DNA of 64,000 nt from Paenibacillus sp. FSL R5-0341 (GTDB lineage Bacteria > Bacillota > Bacilli > Paenibacillales > Paenibacillaceae), in NCBI RefSeq assembly GCF_037975235.1, contig NZ_CP150241.1:2542001-2606000 (forward strand). Reading direction: 5' to 3'. The notes below the pieces were generated by a model that was not told the DNA's origin, ran no database searches, and worked only from the letters and a program-made list of their open reading frames with translations. A program made the translations under genes and the position numbers. Within the stretch, counting starts at the first letter, position 1; each line of letters opens with the position of its first letter. Of the stretch, positions 41,151-49,860 are shown piece after piece.

Positions 41151-41822
41151 TTATTGTTTCTTTTGTTCGTTTTGAATTTCTTGCAGATCCTCCAGTTGCA
41201 GTGTGAGGTCATTCTCGGGGTTTGCGCTCACGATGACTTCCGATTGTGATTGTTGCTGACCTGGCTGGTTCGACTTGGCGGCAGGTTTGATTACGTAGAG
41301 ACTTTGAACGGAGTTGAGCAAGCTGGCAGGGGTGTCTTCATACGTTTCCAGGAAAAGCACATAGTCTTTGGTAGGAATCAGCTTGAGGTTGTCATCATTA
41401 ATAATCTCGGTGTTACCTAATTGTCCGCCAAGTTGCTTCACTTCAATGTGTTCCCCGGCAGTGTAACCGCCCTTATAGGATTCAGCGACCTGAATCGTGT
41501 GGATCGTATAGATTTTGTCAAAAGAAGACGGCTCTCCGCCCGGATCGGACGCTGGCTTTAACTCGTTTTCATTCGCAGCATTGGTAGCTTGTACGATATC
41601 GTTTAAAGCTTCCACTCGAGTCTCAACCACACTGCCTTTCACAATGGTATTGGCTCTCTCGGACAGGTCGCCAATGCTGGTATAACTCGGGTAATCTTCA
41701 GAAGCAATGATGGTCAAGGGTGCATCGGACGGGGACGCGGTAGGTGTAACAGAAGAGCAACCAACAGCAGATAGAATGAAAATGGAAGAGAGAAGAATCG
41801 TTAATACTCGTTTTTTGGTCAT
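41151..41822 (-). CDS. Lipoprotein of unknown function, 223 aa
   Basis: Signal peptide with lipobox LSAVGC (VLTILLSSIFILSAVGC), then a Thr/Ser/Pro linker and a beta-rich domain (TSIGDLSERANTIVKGSVVE, TIQVAESYKGGYTAGEHIEV, LIPTKDYVLFLETYED). The C-terminal 50 residues are Gln/Ser-rich, then charged. I do not recognise a named family; the fold hints at a small OB-like beta barrel. AAGGAGG precedes the ATG. It lies 43 bp after the protease-like gene and is probably co-transcribed with it. Confidence 0.75.
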   Translation of the reverse strand: MTKKRVLTILLSSIFILSAVGCSSVTPTASPSDAPLTIIASEDYPSYTSIGDLSERANTIVKGSVVETRVEALNDIVQATNAANENELKPASDPGGEPSSFDKIYTIHTIQVAESYKGGYTAGEHIEVKQLGGQLGNTEIINDDNLKLIPTKDYVLFLETYEDTPASLLNSVQSLYVIKPAAKSNQPGQQQSQSEVIVSANPENDLTLQLEDLQEIQNEQKKQ

Positions 41823-41865
41823 GGACAGGAATCCTCCTTGGATTTTGGAATGAGTTCGTAGCGGA

Positions 41866-42387
41866 TTAGTACTTGGATCTTACGTTGTTGATATCAAAAG
41901 TTTGGGGTTGGGTCATGGAATTGCGGTTGCGGGAGTAAGACATAATGGAAGGACTGCTTGTTGTCGGGTTGTCACCTAGCCATACGGAGTGTCCGAGTTC
42001 GTGGACGAATACGCTTTGAATGAAGTTGGATAAGTTGGTCGCGTCAGGGGTGATCGTGGATGCATTGAGTTCGATGCGGAAGCTTACAACTTGACTGCCG
42101 GATACGGAGGCGTAGTTGACACCATATGCTGTGTTATTGAAGTTTCCTGCGGTGATGGTGTTCGGAGAGTTACTTGTTTTGGTGAATTGAACTTTGGCAC
42201 CTGCATTGTTCCAGTTGGCAAGGGAAGCGTCCATAGGGGTCTGCCATGCGGAGGCGTAATTATACGTGCGAATGGGGATGGTGGTGCTGGGATAACCGTA
42301 GGTTAGAAAGGTTGCCGCGTAGATGGTACTGCCGAACATAGCAATCGCCGAGAACAACATGATGCTCATTAAAAACTTCCTTTTCAT
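41866..42387 (-). CDS. Secreted metzincin-like zinc metalloprotease
   Basis: 173 residues. A signal peptide (MKRKFLMSIMLFSAIAMFGS, cleavage near IYAAT) precedes a small protease domain. The zinc site is HELGHSVWLGD, i.e. HExxH plus an Asp at the position where matrixins have the third His; snapalysins (M7) also use Asp there. SIMSYSRN supplies the Met-turn. The Gly usual at position 8 of the motif is Trp here, with a Gly two residues later. The start is ATG 42387; an in-frame TTG lies at 42402, and no good SD is seen for either. Proteolysis is likely but not certain. Confidence 0.75.
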   Translation of the reverse strand: MKRKFLMSIMLFSAIAMFGSTIYAATFLTYGYPSTTIPIRTYNYASAWQTPMDASLANWNNAGAKVQFTKTSNSPNTITAGNFNNTAYGVNYASVSGSQVVSFRIELNASTITPDATNLSNFIQSVFVHELGHSVWLGDNPTTSSPSIMSYSRNRNSMTQPQTFDINNVRSKY

Positions 42388-42614
42388 ACTTAAAACATCC
42401 AATAAATGTATTTTATTCTCTATTATAGTAACAACTAATAGTTGGATTGAAATGAGTCGGAGGTCGTTGTTTTTGTCGTGAAAAACATGAAATATATCTT
42501 GATCAGACTATAATGGTGTCAAAATAAGTCATTTTCTGTTCGATGTGCATGCATAATTTCCCTAAAGTTACAAACAATACATCCAACTTACACAGGGAAA
42601 GGTAGTGCTTGAGC

Positions 42615-43292
42615 ATGTGCAACCGTTTTTCATTGGCAGCCGATCTGGACGAAGTCAGAGATCATTTCAAGATTCAGCGAGTGATGTATTATTACAAAAA
42701 CCGATACAATATCAGCCCAACGCAGCATACACCGATCATTTTGCATCAGGATGGTGAGCGTGTATTGGATGAGTTCCGGTGGGGCTTCATTCCATTCTGG
42801 GGCCGCGATGCGGTTAACGCGAATCTCATGACCGTGCATGAAAACCCCTCCTATTACAAACTGGTAGAGACCAAGCGCTGCGTTATTCCTTGCAACGGAC
42901 TGTATTATTGGCGGCAAGAGGGCAAAAAAAGTTATGCGGTTCGTGTTGTTATGCCAGATCGTGGCTTGTTTGGCATTGCTGGTTTATATGAAGTATGGAA
43001 AGACACACGGAAAGAACCGCTTCGGACCTGCACGATGCTTATGACAGGCGCGAACATGGTTACACGCGAATTTGGCAGCAAAATGCCAGCCATTCTCTCC
43101 GAAGAAGAGATCAACACCTGGCTTGATCCTGCCAATACACGAGTGACTCAGTTACTGCCGCTGATCAAATCCTATAACAGTACAGAGATGAATCTGTATC
43201 CCGTAACACCGATGGTTGCCAATGACGAACACGACTGTTTCGAATGCGTGGAAGAGATGGATCAGAAGCTGGCCTACATTCGGAGTTTCTGA
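42615..43292 (+). CDS. SRAP-family (HMCES/YedK-like) protein with altered active site
   Basis: 225 residues. ATG 42615 puts Cys at position 2 (MCNRFSLAADLDEV), the residue that crosslinks to abasic DNA in this family after Met removal; an in-frame TTG at 42609 would bury it. FRWGFIPFWG, KRCVIPCNGLYYW and MPAILSEEEINTWLDP confirm the family. However, the NARxE segment reads NANLMT, the catalytic Glu of F-Y-E-W is Tyr (LYYW), and the H-x-R-M-P motif is GSKMP, so His is lost. It may bind DNA or still crosslink but lack normal catalysis or release. Monocistronic, with a terminator after it. Confidence 0.85.
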   Translation: MCNRFSLAADLDEVRDHFKIQRVMYYYKNRYNISPTQHTPIILHQDGERVLDEFRWGFIPFWGRDAVNANLMTVHENPSYYKLVETKRCVIPCNGLYYWRQEGKKSYAVRVVMPDRGLFGIAGLYEVWKDTRKEPLRTCTMLMTGANMVTREFGSKMPAILSEEEINTWLDPANTRVTQLLPLIKSYNSTEMNLYPVTPMVANDEHDCFECVEEMDQKLAYIRSF

Positions 43293-43326
43293 AAATCTTT
43301 TGAATAGAGTGAAGAAGATGAGGGGG

Positions 43327-43358
43327 CCGAGAGTCTGAAGACACTCTGCTCTTTTTTT
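43327..43358 (+). terminator. Terminator after the SRAP gene
   Basis: CGAGAGT-ctgaagac-ACTCTGCTC stem followed by seven T residues. Confidence 0.7.
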
Positions 43359-43478
43359 CCTTTCTGAAAATGAAGAGTTGCAATTGCGGTGAAACGTAAC
43401 TATAATCATTACAGTAAGTGAACGCATATATTCATATATCTATTAAAAGAGATATTTATAATCAGGAGGGAACCACGA

Positions 43479-44609
43479 ATGAATCCAAAGTTTAACCAGA
43501 TGTTCGAACAAGTTTCACTACCGACTGGCATTACACTGAAAAACCGTATCGTGCTCGCTCCGATGACTCATATGTCCTCAAATGCTGATGGTACTATTTC
43601 CGATGCTGAACTTGCTTATTATGCACGTCGCACCGGTGGTGCCGGCATGTCGATTACGGCTGTAGGGCATGTAACAGAAACTGGGATTGGTTTCCCGGCT
43701 CAGTTTGGCGTCTATGATGACCGCTTCATTCCTGGTCTGAAGAAACTGGCTGATACCATTAAACAACAGGGCTCTGTAGCCGTATTGCAAATTTTCCATG
43801 CGGGCCGTCTGACTCCGGAACAAGCTGTACCTGCGGGTCAAGTGGTTGCTCCTAGTGCAGTTGCGAGTGAGCGTCCAGGATCTCCTGAACCAAGAGAATT
43901 GACGGATGCTGAGATTACTTCCATTATCAAAGACTTTGGTGAAGCGACACGTCGTGCAATCGAAGCCGGATTTGATGGTGTTGAGATTCACGGTGCGAAC
44001 GGTTATCTGATCCAGCAATTCTTCTCCCCGCATTCCAACCGACGTGAAGATCGTTGGGGCGGAAGTGTAGAGAAACGTCTGACATTCCCGCTTGCTGTAG
44101 TGGACGAGATTGAGAAAGTTGTTGCCGAACATACGAAACTGCCGTTCATCATTGGCTATCGCTTCTCCCCGGAAGAACCGGAAACACCGGGACTCACGAT
44201 GGAAGAAACGTACCTACTAGTGGATGCGCTGAAAGATAAAAACCTGGATTACCTTCATGTCTCTGTGAACGAGTTTTGGTCCAAACCAAGACGTGGCGAA
44301 GCAGATACGCGTTCAAGAATCGAATTTATTCTGGATCGTGTGAACGGCAAATTGCCTGTGATCGGGGTGGGTGCGATTCATACAGCTGCTGAGGCTGCTG
44401 AAGCGCTTCAAACGGGAGTACCATTGCTTGCCATTGGACGTGAGTTGATTATCGAACCGGATTGGGTTGAGAAAATCGAGAGCGGACGGGAAGAGGATAT
44501 TGAAACGATCCTGACCAAGTCCGATCAGGAACGTCTGGTTATTCCTGACGGATTGTGGAATGCAATCATCCACACGCCGGGCTGGTTCCCTATGGCAGAA
44601 GATAAATAA
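43479..44609 (+). CDS. NADH:flavin oxidoreductase, old yellow enzyme family
   Basis: 376 residues, a single FMN TIM barrel. LKNRIVLAPMTHMSSNADG opens the barrel, VLQIFHAGR is near the active site, GFDGVEIHGANGYLIQQFFSPHSNRR is the signature with substrate-binding His/Asn, and LLAIGRELIIEPDW is the phosphate-binding end. It reduces activated alkenes or nitro compounds with NAD(P)H in the cytoplasm; size and motifs resemble YqiG-like enzymes more than YqjM. A TCAGGAGGG SD is present and a terminator follows. Probably monocistronic. Confidence 0.92.
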   Translation: MNPKFNQMFEQVSLPTGITLKNRIVLAPMTHMSSNADGTISDAELAYYARRTGGAGMSITAVGHVTETGIGFPAQFGVYDDRFIPGLKKLADTIKQQGSVAVLQIFHAGRLTPEQAVPAGQVVAPSAVASERPGSPEPRELTDAEITSIIKDFGEATRRAIEAGFDGVEIHGANGYLIQQFFSPHSNRREDRWGGSVEKRLTFPLAVVDEIEKVVAEHTKLPFIIGYRFSPEEPETPGLTMEETYLLVDALKDKNLDYLHVSVNEFWSKPRRGEADTRSRIEFILDRVNGKLPVIGVGAIHTAAEAAEALQTGVPLLAIGRELIIEPDWVEKIESGREEDIETILTKSDQERLVIPDGLWNAIIHTPGWFPMAEDK

Positions 44610-44631
44610 GATACACTTCAGAACTGGAATG

Positions 44632-44656
44632 GAGGGGGCGAAAGCTCCCTCTTTTT
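44632..44656 (+). terminator. Terminator after the old yellow enzyme gene
   Basis: GAGGGGGC-gaaa-GCTCCCTC followed by TTTTTG. Confidence 0.85.
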
Positions 44657-44746
44657 GCACGTGGTCCAAATTCTCCTAGTGATCGCACTGTGGTATGATG
44701 GAGGAACAGGATCAACTGGATAATCAACGGTTTGGAGTGAAGGAAT

Positions 44747-45514
44747 ATGCTCGTAGCTGAACGGTATGAGAAAATAGTGGAATGGGTGGATACGCAAGGC
44801 AGCATGCGTGTGACCGAACTTAGTGAGCGCTGCGGGGTGACGGAAGAGACGATTCGTCGTGATCTGGACAAGCTTGAACAGGCGGGCAGGCTAAGACGGT
44901 CCCATGGCGGGGCGGTCAGCGTGAAATACAAGGAAGAGTTACAGTCGGAGATTCCGTATCCGGAACGAGCTGTAGCCCATGCAGAAGAGAAACGCAGAAT
45001 TGCAAGCGAAGCGGTGAAAATGGTGGAATCCGGCGACCGGATCGCCCTGGATGCAAGTACAACGGCGTGGTATATGGCGGCAGGATTGCCGAACATTCCA
45101 TTGACGGTATTAACCAACTCGATTAAGGTCGCCGCAGAGCTGAGTAACAAGGAGCAGATTCGTGTGATTGCCACAGGTGGGCAACTGGCTTCGAAATCAC
45201 TGTCTTTTGTAGGACCGCTGGCGGAACGTTCGCTGGATGCTTACCATGTGGATAAAGTATTTCTGTCTTGCAAAGGTGTGCATTTGACCAAAGGTATCAG
45301 TGAATCCAATGAATTGCAGGCCTTGGTGAAGCAAAAGATGATCCATATTGCGGATGAGGTCATTTTACTTGCAGATTCCAGCAAGTTTAACATCCAGGCC
45401 TTTACCAGAGTTGCTGAGATGAGCAGTGTGGGGAAAGTGATTACAGATCAGGGTGTAGACGAAGAGCAGGTTAGCGCATTGATCGAACAAAATATTACGT
45501 GTATACGTGTGTAA
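44747..45514 (+). CDS. DeoR-family regulator (paralogue of the one at 55717)
   Basis: 255 residues. The N-terminal HTH is MRVTELSERCGVTEETIRRDLDKLEQ with RRSHGGAV after it. The C-terminal DeoRC domain has the phosphosugar-binding ALDASTTAWYMA, VLTNSIKVAAEL and VFLSCKGVH segments. It is very similar along its length to the DeoR protein beside rhaB. It effectively runs into the OsmC gene (20 bp apart), so both may be one transcript. The effector is probably a sugar phosphate. Confidence 0.9.
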   Translation: MLVAERYEKIVEWVDTQGSMRVTELSERCGVTEETIRRDLDKLEQAGRLRRSHGGAVSVKYKEELQSEIPYPERAVAHAEEKRRIASEAVKMVESGDRIALDASTTAWYMAAGLPNIPLTVLTNSIKVAAELSNKEQIRVIATGGQLASKSLSFVGPLAERSLDAYHVDKVFLSCKGVHLTKGISESNELQALVKQKMIHIADEVILLADSSKFNIQAFTRVAEMSSVGKVITDQGVDEEQVSALIEQNITCIRV

Positions 45515-45534
45515 ATCAGAAAGGAATGAATGTC

Positions 45535-45993
45535 ATGAAACATCCTTTTCATCTGAAAGCGGTATGGAATGGTGGACGTAACAGTGAGGGAACCATTGAT
45601 GCAGGTGGATTAAAAACAGTCATATCGATTCCGCAGGAGATGGGCGGACCCGGTACGGGAACCAACCCGGACGAGATGCTGCTGGGTGCAGCCTCCACTT
45701 GTTACTTGATCACGCTGGCAGCGATGCTGGAGCGTTCAGATATTACGCCGGATGAGTTGACGCTGGAGTCGGAAGCGACGGTAGATGTTACGAATAACGT
45801 GTTTACGTACGAACGGATCGTACATAGACCCCGGATCGTGCTCAGCGCAGATGCCTCCGAGGCGGATCTAACCAAAGCCGAGCGCTTGGCACACAAGGCT
45901 GAATCATCCTGCATGATCTCCCGAGCGGTGGCAGGTAATGTCGAGATGCAGACACAGCCAGTCATTGTTACCACTGGAGCTAGCGCGGTGTGA
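45535..45993 (+). CDS. OsmC/Ohr-family peroxiredoxin
   Basis: 152 residues. Both cysteines of the family are present: AASTCYLITLAAML and AESSCMISRAVAG. TNPDEMLLGA lies before the first. It detoxifies organic hydroperoxides, usually with lipoylated proteins or thiols as reductant. AAAGGA at 45519-45524 spaces well to ATG 45535; ATG 45526 is too close. It lies 20 bp after the DeoR gene and 58 bp before the DUF2062 gene. Confidence 0.88.
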   Translation: MKHPFHLKAVWNGGRNSEGTIDAGGLKTVISIPQEMGGPGTGTNPDEMLLGAASTCYLITLAAMLERSDITPDELTLESEATVDVTNNVFTYERIVHRPRIVLSADASEADLTKAERLAHKAESSCMISRAVAGNVEMQTQPVIVTTGASAV

Positions 45994-46051
45994 TATACTA
46001 AAGAATAGACGATTCAAGTCGTCATTTGTGCAAAATAAGGAGAAGTTCGGT

Positions 46052-46642
46052 ATGAACACACAGAAGCGCAAGACTAACCGCTGGGTACGTTTAACACGTG
46101 CGATGAAGCTGAATTTTCTCAAATTGTTACGTGCTCCCGGAGGTGCCCATAAAGTATCTACCGGATTTGCCATAGGGTTCGGACTGGAACTGATCGTGAT
46201 CTCGACCGCATCCCTGATATATCTCGTATTCTATCCCATTGTGCGACTGTCTGGGGGTTCGATGCCAGCAGCGATTGTTGGTAACGTGATTGGAAAACTT
46301 ACGTTTCTGCCTATCATTCTGATGCCGCTCGCGAAGCAGATTGGTTCCTGGATTCTGCCTGCTCACAGCATGGGACAGGGACTGGTACACGAGAGTGCAT
46401 TCATGGAGCTGTTTCGTGGTAACTGGTCGGCGGTGAGTGAACTGTTGCTAGGAGGATTGGATATTCTGGCAGGTATGTCTGTGTTCGGTGTCATTTTGGG
46501 TGTGATTTCGTACTTTGTCGTGAAATTCTTCTACGTCAGAGCACTCAACCGGCGTTATGAACGCCGGCTGGAGAAACGCCGACAAGCGGATCTGGCGTCG
46601 GTATCGCCTCCGGTATTAATCAGGAAGCCATCACAATCATAA
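46052..46642 (+). CDS. DUF2062 membrane protein
   Basis: 196 residues. MKLNFLKLLRAPGGAHKVSTGFAIG is the characteristic DUF2062 opening, followed by three membrane helices (LIVISTASLIYLVFYPIV, AAIVGNVIGKLTFLPIILM, ILAGMSVFGVILGVISYFVV) and a strongly basic C-terminal tail. AAGGAGAAG precedes ATG 46052. Function unknown. Its 3' end overlaps the convergent AEC gene by 23 bp. Confidence 0.85.
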   Translation: MNTQKRKTNRWVRLTRAMKLNFLKLLRAPGGAHKVSTGFAIGFGLELIVISTASLIYLVFYPIVRLSGGSMPAAIVGNVIGKLTFLPIILMPLAKQIGSWILPAHSMGQGLVHESAFMELFRGNWSAVSELLLGGLDILAGMSVFGVILGVISYFVVKFFYVRALNRRYERRLEKRRQADLASVSPPVLIRKPSQS

Positions 46643-47549
46643 TCGGCAGCATCAACATGGATGCAGCGGTGGTCCACAGGATGCAACGGGATACAAACTG
46701 CGGAGAAGCATTGAACTGTTCAGCCAAAATAACGGCGTTCACTGCGGTCGGCATCGATGCGAGGATCAGCAGCACACTGAACAACGTACCCTCGACCTGT
46801 AGCGCGGTCAGAATTAGCCAGGAGAGGATCGGTGCAGCTGCGAGACGGACTACAAGCCCGGTCCAGAAGGCTCGGCTGACATTGGGCAGCCAAGGTGCTG
46901 TAGCACCTTTTGGTCTGAGCATCTGTGCTCCCAGAATGGCGAGAACGACAGGAGAATAGCCCGCAGCCAGCATGGATATCCCTCCATCGAGTGCGTCAGG
47001 CAGACTCAGATTGGACGCGCTCAGCGCAATGGCGATGCCAGCAGCATAGATGGATGGCATGCGGAAAACGGATAGAATCGCATCTTTCACCGTGAATTCG
47101 GATCTCGCGGCAAAAAAGATACCTACCGTATTGACAATGATCATCTGTCCAATGACGTAGACGGAAGCCTTGTCCAGTCCAAGCTGACCAAAGGCAAGCA
47201 GTACTAGCGGGAGCCCGTAGTTCACGCAGTTCGTAAACGTGGAGACGAGGGTGAGACCCGCTTTTTCGCTTGCACCCAGACGGAAAACCCGGCTTAACAA
47301 CTCGGCGAGTGCCCAGAGGGCAATCAGATTAATAATGGAGAACCAGAACGTGATGGTGACGTCTGTCCAGGTAATCTCGGCATGCAGCAATGTATTGAAG
47401 ATGAGCGCAGGGCTCAAAATATAAAGGGAAAAGGTCGAGAGCGACCGGGTATCCCAATTCTTGAAGCGTTTTAACAGAATACCTCCGATCACGGGAAGTG
47501 ATATCGGCAGGAATACATGGTATAACGTGAGTAAAAATGAGTGAAGCAA
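46620..47549 (-). CDS. AEC-family (auxin efflux carrier-like) transporter
   Basis: 309 residues with about ten membrane helices. LPISLPVIGGILLKRF opens the first repeat, STFTNCVNYGLPLVLLAFGQ is the conserved N-containing crossing, and AILGAQMLRP and MPTAVNAVILAEQF lie in the second half. Bacterial members transport malate or other organic acids. It is convergent with, and overlaps, the DUF2062 gene, and no terminator separates them. Confidence 0.88.
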   Translation of the reverse strand: MLHSFLLTLYHVFLPISLPVIGGILLKRFKNWDTRSLSTFSLYILSPALIFNTLLHAEITWTDVTITFWFSIINLIALWALAELLSRVFRLGASEKAGLTLVSTFTNCVNYGLPLVLLAFGQLGLDKASVYVIGQMIIVNTVGIFFAARSEFTVKDAILSVFRMPSIYAAGIAIALSASNLSLPDALDGGISMLAAGYSPVVLAILGAQMLRPKGATAPWLPNVSRAFWTGLVVRLAAAPILSWLILTALQVEGTLFSVLLILASMPTAVNAVILAEQFNASPQFVSRCILWTTAASMLMLPIMIVMAS

Positions 47550-47763
47550 TGCAGTTCAGTCCCTTCTGGATGAAAAACCTATCTTATCATAGCAGAAGAT
47601 GCACCTCATATGAATGGATTTCAGTATGATCGTGTGCATTCCACCCGTTGTTTAACCGATGATTTTACGGATGTGCAGCGACAGCGGATTGCTATTTTGA
47701 TATGGCAGATTTATTATAGAAGAGGTGCAACAAGATTACATACACATAGAGGAGGAAACTGTA

Positions 47764-48846
47764 ATGAGTGAATCAAAACGCTTGCTCGTACTTGCTGGCT
47801 CTTATGCCGAAACGGAAAATGAGGGCATTTATGCATATGAATTGAATGAGGATACAGGCAGCTTGTCCAAACTTGACGGCATCGCTGGTGTGAAAAACCC
47901 AACGTTTGTCAACGTGGATGCTGAGGGTAACAAACTGTATGCGATTGGTGAAACAGCGTCAGCTGAAGGCAACAAAATGTCTGAAGCTGTAGCTCTGAGC
48001 ATTGATCCTTCTACAGGAAAATTAACGTTGCTGAACCGGAATGACTCCATTTCAGCTCCACCATGTCATATCCAGCGTGATCCTTCCGGAAAATACTTGA
48101 TCCTCTCCAGCTACCACGGTGGTCTGGTAGGTCTGCAAGCCTTGACGGATAACGGTGAAGTTGGAGCGCTTCTGGACGAGAAGAAACATGAAGGCCAAGG
48201 TGCGCATCCTGAGCGTCAGGACAAGCCACATGTTCACTCCGCATTCTTCAGCCCGGATGGTAAATACATGATGGTACAGGATCTGGGCGCAGATAACATC
48301 GCGATCTATTCCATTGATGCAGACAAAAATGAACTTGTGCTGCACAGTGAAACCAAAACGCATCCGGGAGCTGGCCCACGTCACTTGGCGTTCCACCCGA
48401 ATGGTCAATTCGCATATGTCATCAATGAAGTGGATTCTTCCATTACTTCGTTCAAATATGATGCAGCAGCGGGCACGTTGACTGAATTGTCTACAGTATC
48501 TACACTGCCTGATGGATATGATGGCAAAGAGAATACAACAGCTGAAATCACTGTTTCCAATGATGGACGTTATGTATATGGTTCTAACCGTGGACATGAC
48601 AGCATCGTTGTATTTGCAGTAGATGCAGACAAAGGTCACCTGACACTGGTTGAACATGTATCTGCGGAAGGTGAGCACCCGCGTCACTTTGCTCTGACAC
48701 CTAACGGCAAATTGCTGATCGCAGCTAACCGCGATACAAACAACCTCGTGACATTCACGGTAGATCAGGAGAGCGGACGTCTGAAATACACAGGTCACAG
48801 CACAGGTGTATCCAAGCCGGTATGCGTGAAACCAGTATATCTGTAA
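47764..48846 (+). CDS. Lactonase-family seven-bladed beta-propeller (6-phosphogluconolactonase type)
   Basis: 360 residues. The repeated propeller pattern is plain: YAYELNEDTGSLSKL, HIQRDPSGKYLILSSYHGG, HLAFHPNGQFAYVINE, ITVSNDGRYVYGSNRG and HFALTPNGKLLIAANRDTN. It matches YkgB-type 6-phosphogluconolactonases, which hydrolyse the lactone in the oxidative pentose phosphate pathway. GAGGAGG (near 47750) fixes ATG 47764. Monocistronic; a strong terminator follows. Confidence 0.9.
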   Translation: MSESKRLLVLAGSYAETENEGIYAYELNEDTGSLSKLDGIAGVKNPTFVNVDAEGNKLYAIGETASAEGNKMSEAVALSIDPSTGKLTLLNRNDSISAPPCHIQRDPSGKYLILSSYHGGLVGLQALTDNGEVGALLDEKKHEGQGAHPERQDKPHVHSAFFSPDGKYMMVQDLGADNIAIYSIDADKNELVLHSETKTHPGAGPRHLAFHPNGQFAYVINEVDSSITSFKYDAAAGTLTELSTVSTLPDGYDGKENTTAEITVSNDGRYVYGSNRGHDSIVVFAVDADKGHLTLVEHVSAEGEHPRHFALTPNGKLLIAANRDTNNLVTFTVDQESGRLKYTGHSTGVSKPVCVKPVYL

Positions 48847-48895
48847 AATGATAAATTTCTAAACCAGCCCTGGCTGGATTGAAAATGATAACGAT

Positions 48896-48926
48896 AAAGA
48901 CCCTGCCATGTGGCGGGGTCTTTTTA
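48896..48926 (+). terminator. Terminator after the lactonase gene
   Basis: AAAGACCCTGCC-atgt-GGCGGGGTCTTT followed by TTAT. A smaller CCAGCC-TGGCTGG hairpin lies just before it. Confidence 0.88.
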
Positions 48927-48929
48927 TAT

Positions 48930-49220
48930 TGAATATGTAATGGGATGATTAGGCTGCTGCTCTGCTGTAAGCGGGCGGATTGGAATAAAGGATTAATTCT
49001 ATATTTGATTCACCTAACAACTAACAATTATCAATAGTATCGTCCAAGTAACTACCCCACTTCAAAGTGCGTACTTCCTGAATGGATAGTCAGGGTCTAC
49101 AATGAGTGAGTAGCCAAAACAAACACTGCATGCATCTGAACAGACAAATTGGTGCAGGCTAAATATCTGATTATTATTTTTACAGGAACGAATCATACTT
49201 GAATAACAAAGGAGAAATAA
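48930..49220 (+). promoter_or_regulatory. Upstream region of hxlAB with candidate HxlR-type sites
   Basis: About 290 bp without a gene. AAGTAACTACCCCACTT (49046-49062) and AAGTGCGTACTT (49065-49076) are adjacent AAGT...ACTT inverted-repeat elements similar in style to sites of HxlR-type activators. I could not identify a confident -35/-10 pair. AAAGGAG (49208-49214) is the hxlA SD. Confidence 0.4.
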
Positions 49221-49856
49221 ATGATGAAATTGCAATTGGCACTTGACTTGGTAAACATCCCTGAAGGTATCGCACTGGTTAAAGAGGTTGAACAATATAT
49301 TGATATCGTTGAGATTGGTACTCCAATCGTAATTAATGAAGGTTTACACGCCGTAAAAGCGATGAAAGAAGCATTCCCTAATCTGCAAGTTCTTGCAGAC
49401 CTTAAAATTATGGACGCTGGTGGTTATGAAATCATGAAAGCAGCTGAGGCTGGTGCGGATCTGATCACTGTGCTTGGGGCAACCAATGACAGTACGATCA
49501 AAGGTGCAGTAGCAGAAGCGAAGAAACAAAACAAACAAGTTCTTGTGGACATGATCAACGTGCCTAACCTGGAACAACGTGCTCGTGAAATTGATGCGCT
49601 TGGCGTAGATTACATCTGTGTACACACAGGTTATGACCTGCAAGCTGAAGGACAAAGCCCGTTCGAAGATCTGCAAACGATAAAAGCTGCTGTGAAAAAT
49701 GCCAAAACGGCTGTCGCTGGTGGAATCAAGCTGGAAACATTGCCAGAAGTAATCAAAGCACAACCGGATCTGGTTATTGTAGGCGGCGGTATCACAGGAC
49801 AAGCAGACAAAGCCGCAGTTGCAGCTGAAATGCAACGTCTTGTTAAACAAGGGTAA
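49221..49856 (+). CDS. hxlA: 3-hexulose-6-phosphate synthase
   Basis: 211 residues, an orotidine-decarboxylase-superfamily barrel. LQLALDLVNIPEGIALVKEV, DIVEIGTPIV, VLADLKIMDAGGYE, VDMINVPN and VDYICVHTGYD are hexulose phosphate synthase signatures. It condenses formaldehyde with ribulose 5-phosphate in the RuMP pathway, here most likely for detoxification. It forms an operon with hxlB, which starts 4 bp after its stop. A double ATG at 49221/49224 leaves the exact start open by one codon. Confidence 0.96.
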   Translation: MMKLQLALDLVNIPEGIALVKEVEQYIDIVEIGTPIVINEGLHAVKAMKEAFPNLQVLADLKIMDAGGYEIMKAAEAGADLITVLGATNDSTIKGAVAEAKKQNKQVLVDMINVPNLEQRAREIDALGVDYICVHTGYDLQAEGQSPFEDLQTIKAAVKNAKTAVAGGIKLETLPEVIKAQPDLVIVGGGITGQADKAAVAAEMQRLVKQG

Positions 49857-49860
49857 GCAG

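Noticed and set aside
49025..49040. Possible Fur-like AATTATCAATAG near hxlAB
   Set aside because: Only one half-site; compared with the perfect 15-bp boxes at 39 and 40 kb it is not convincing.
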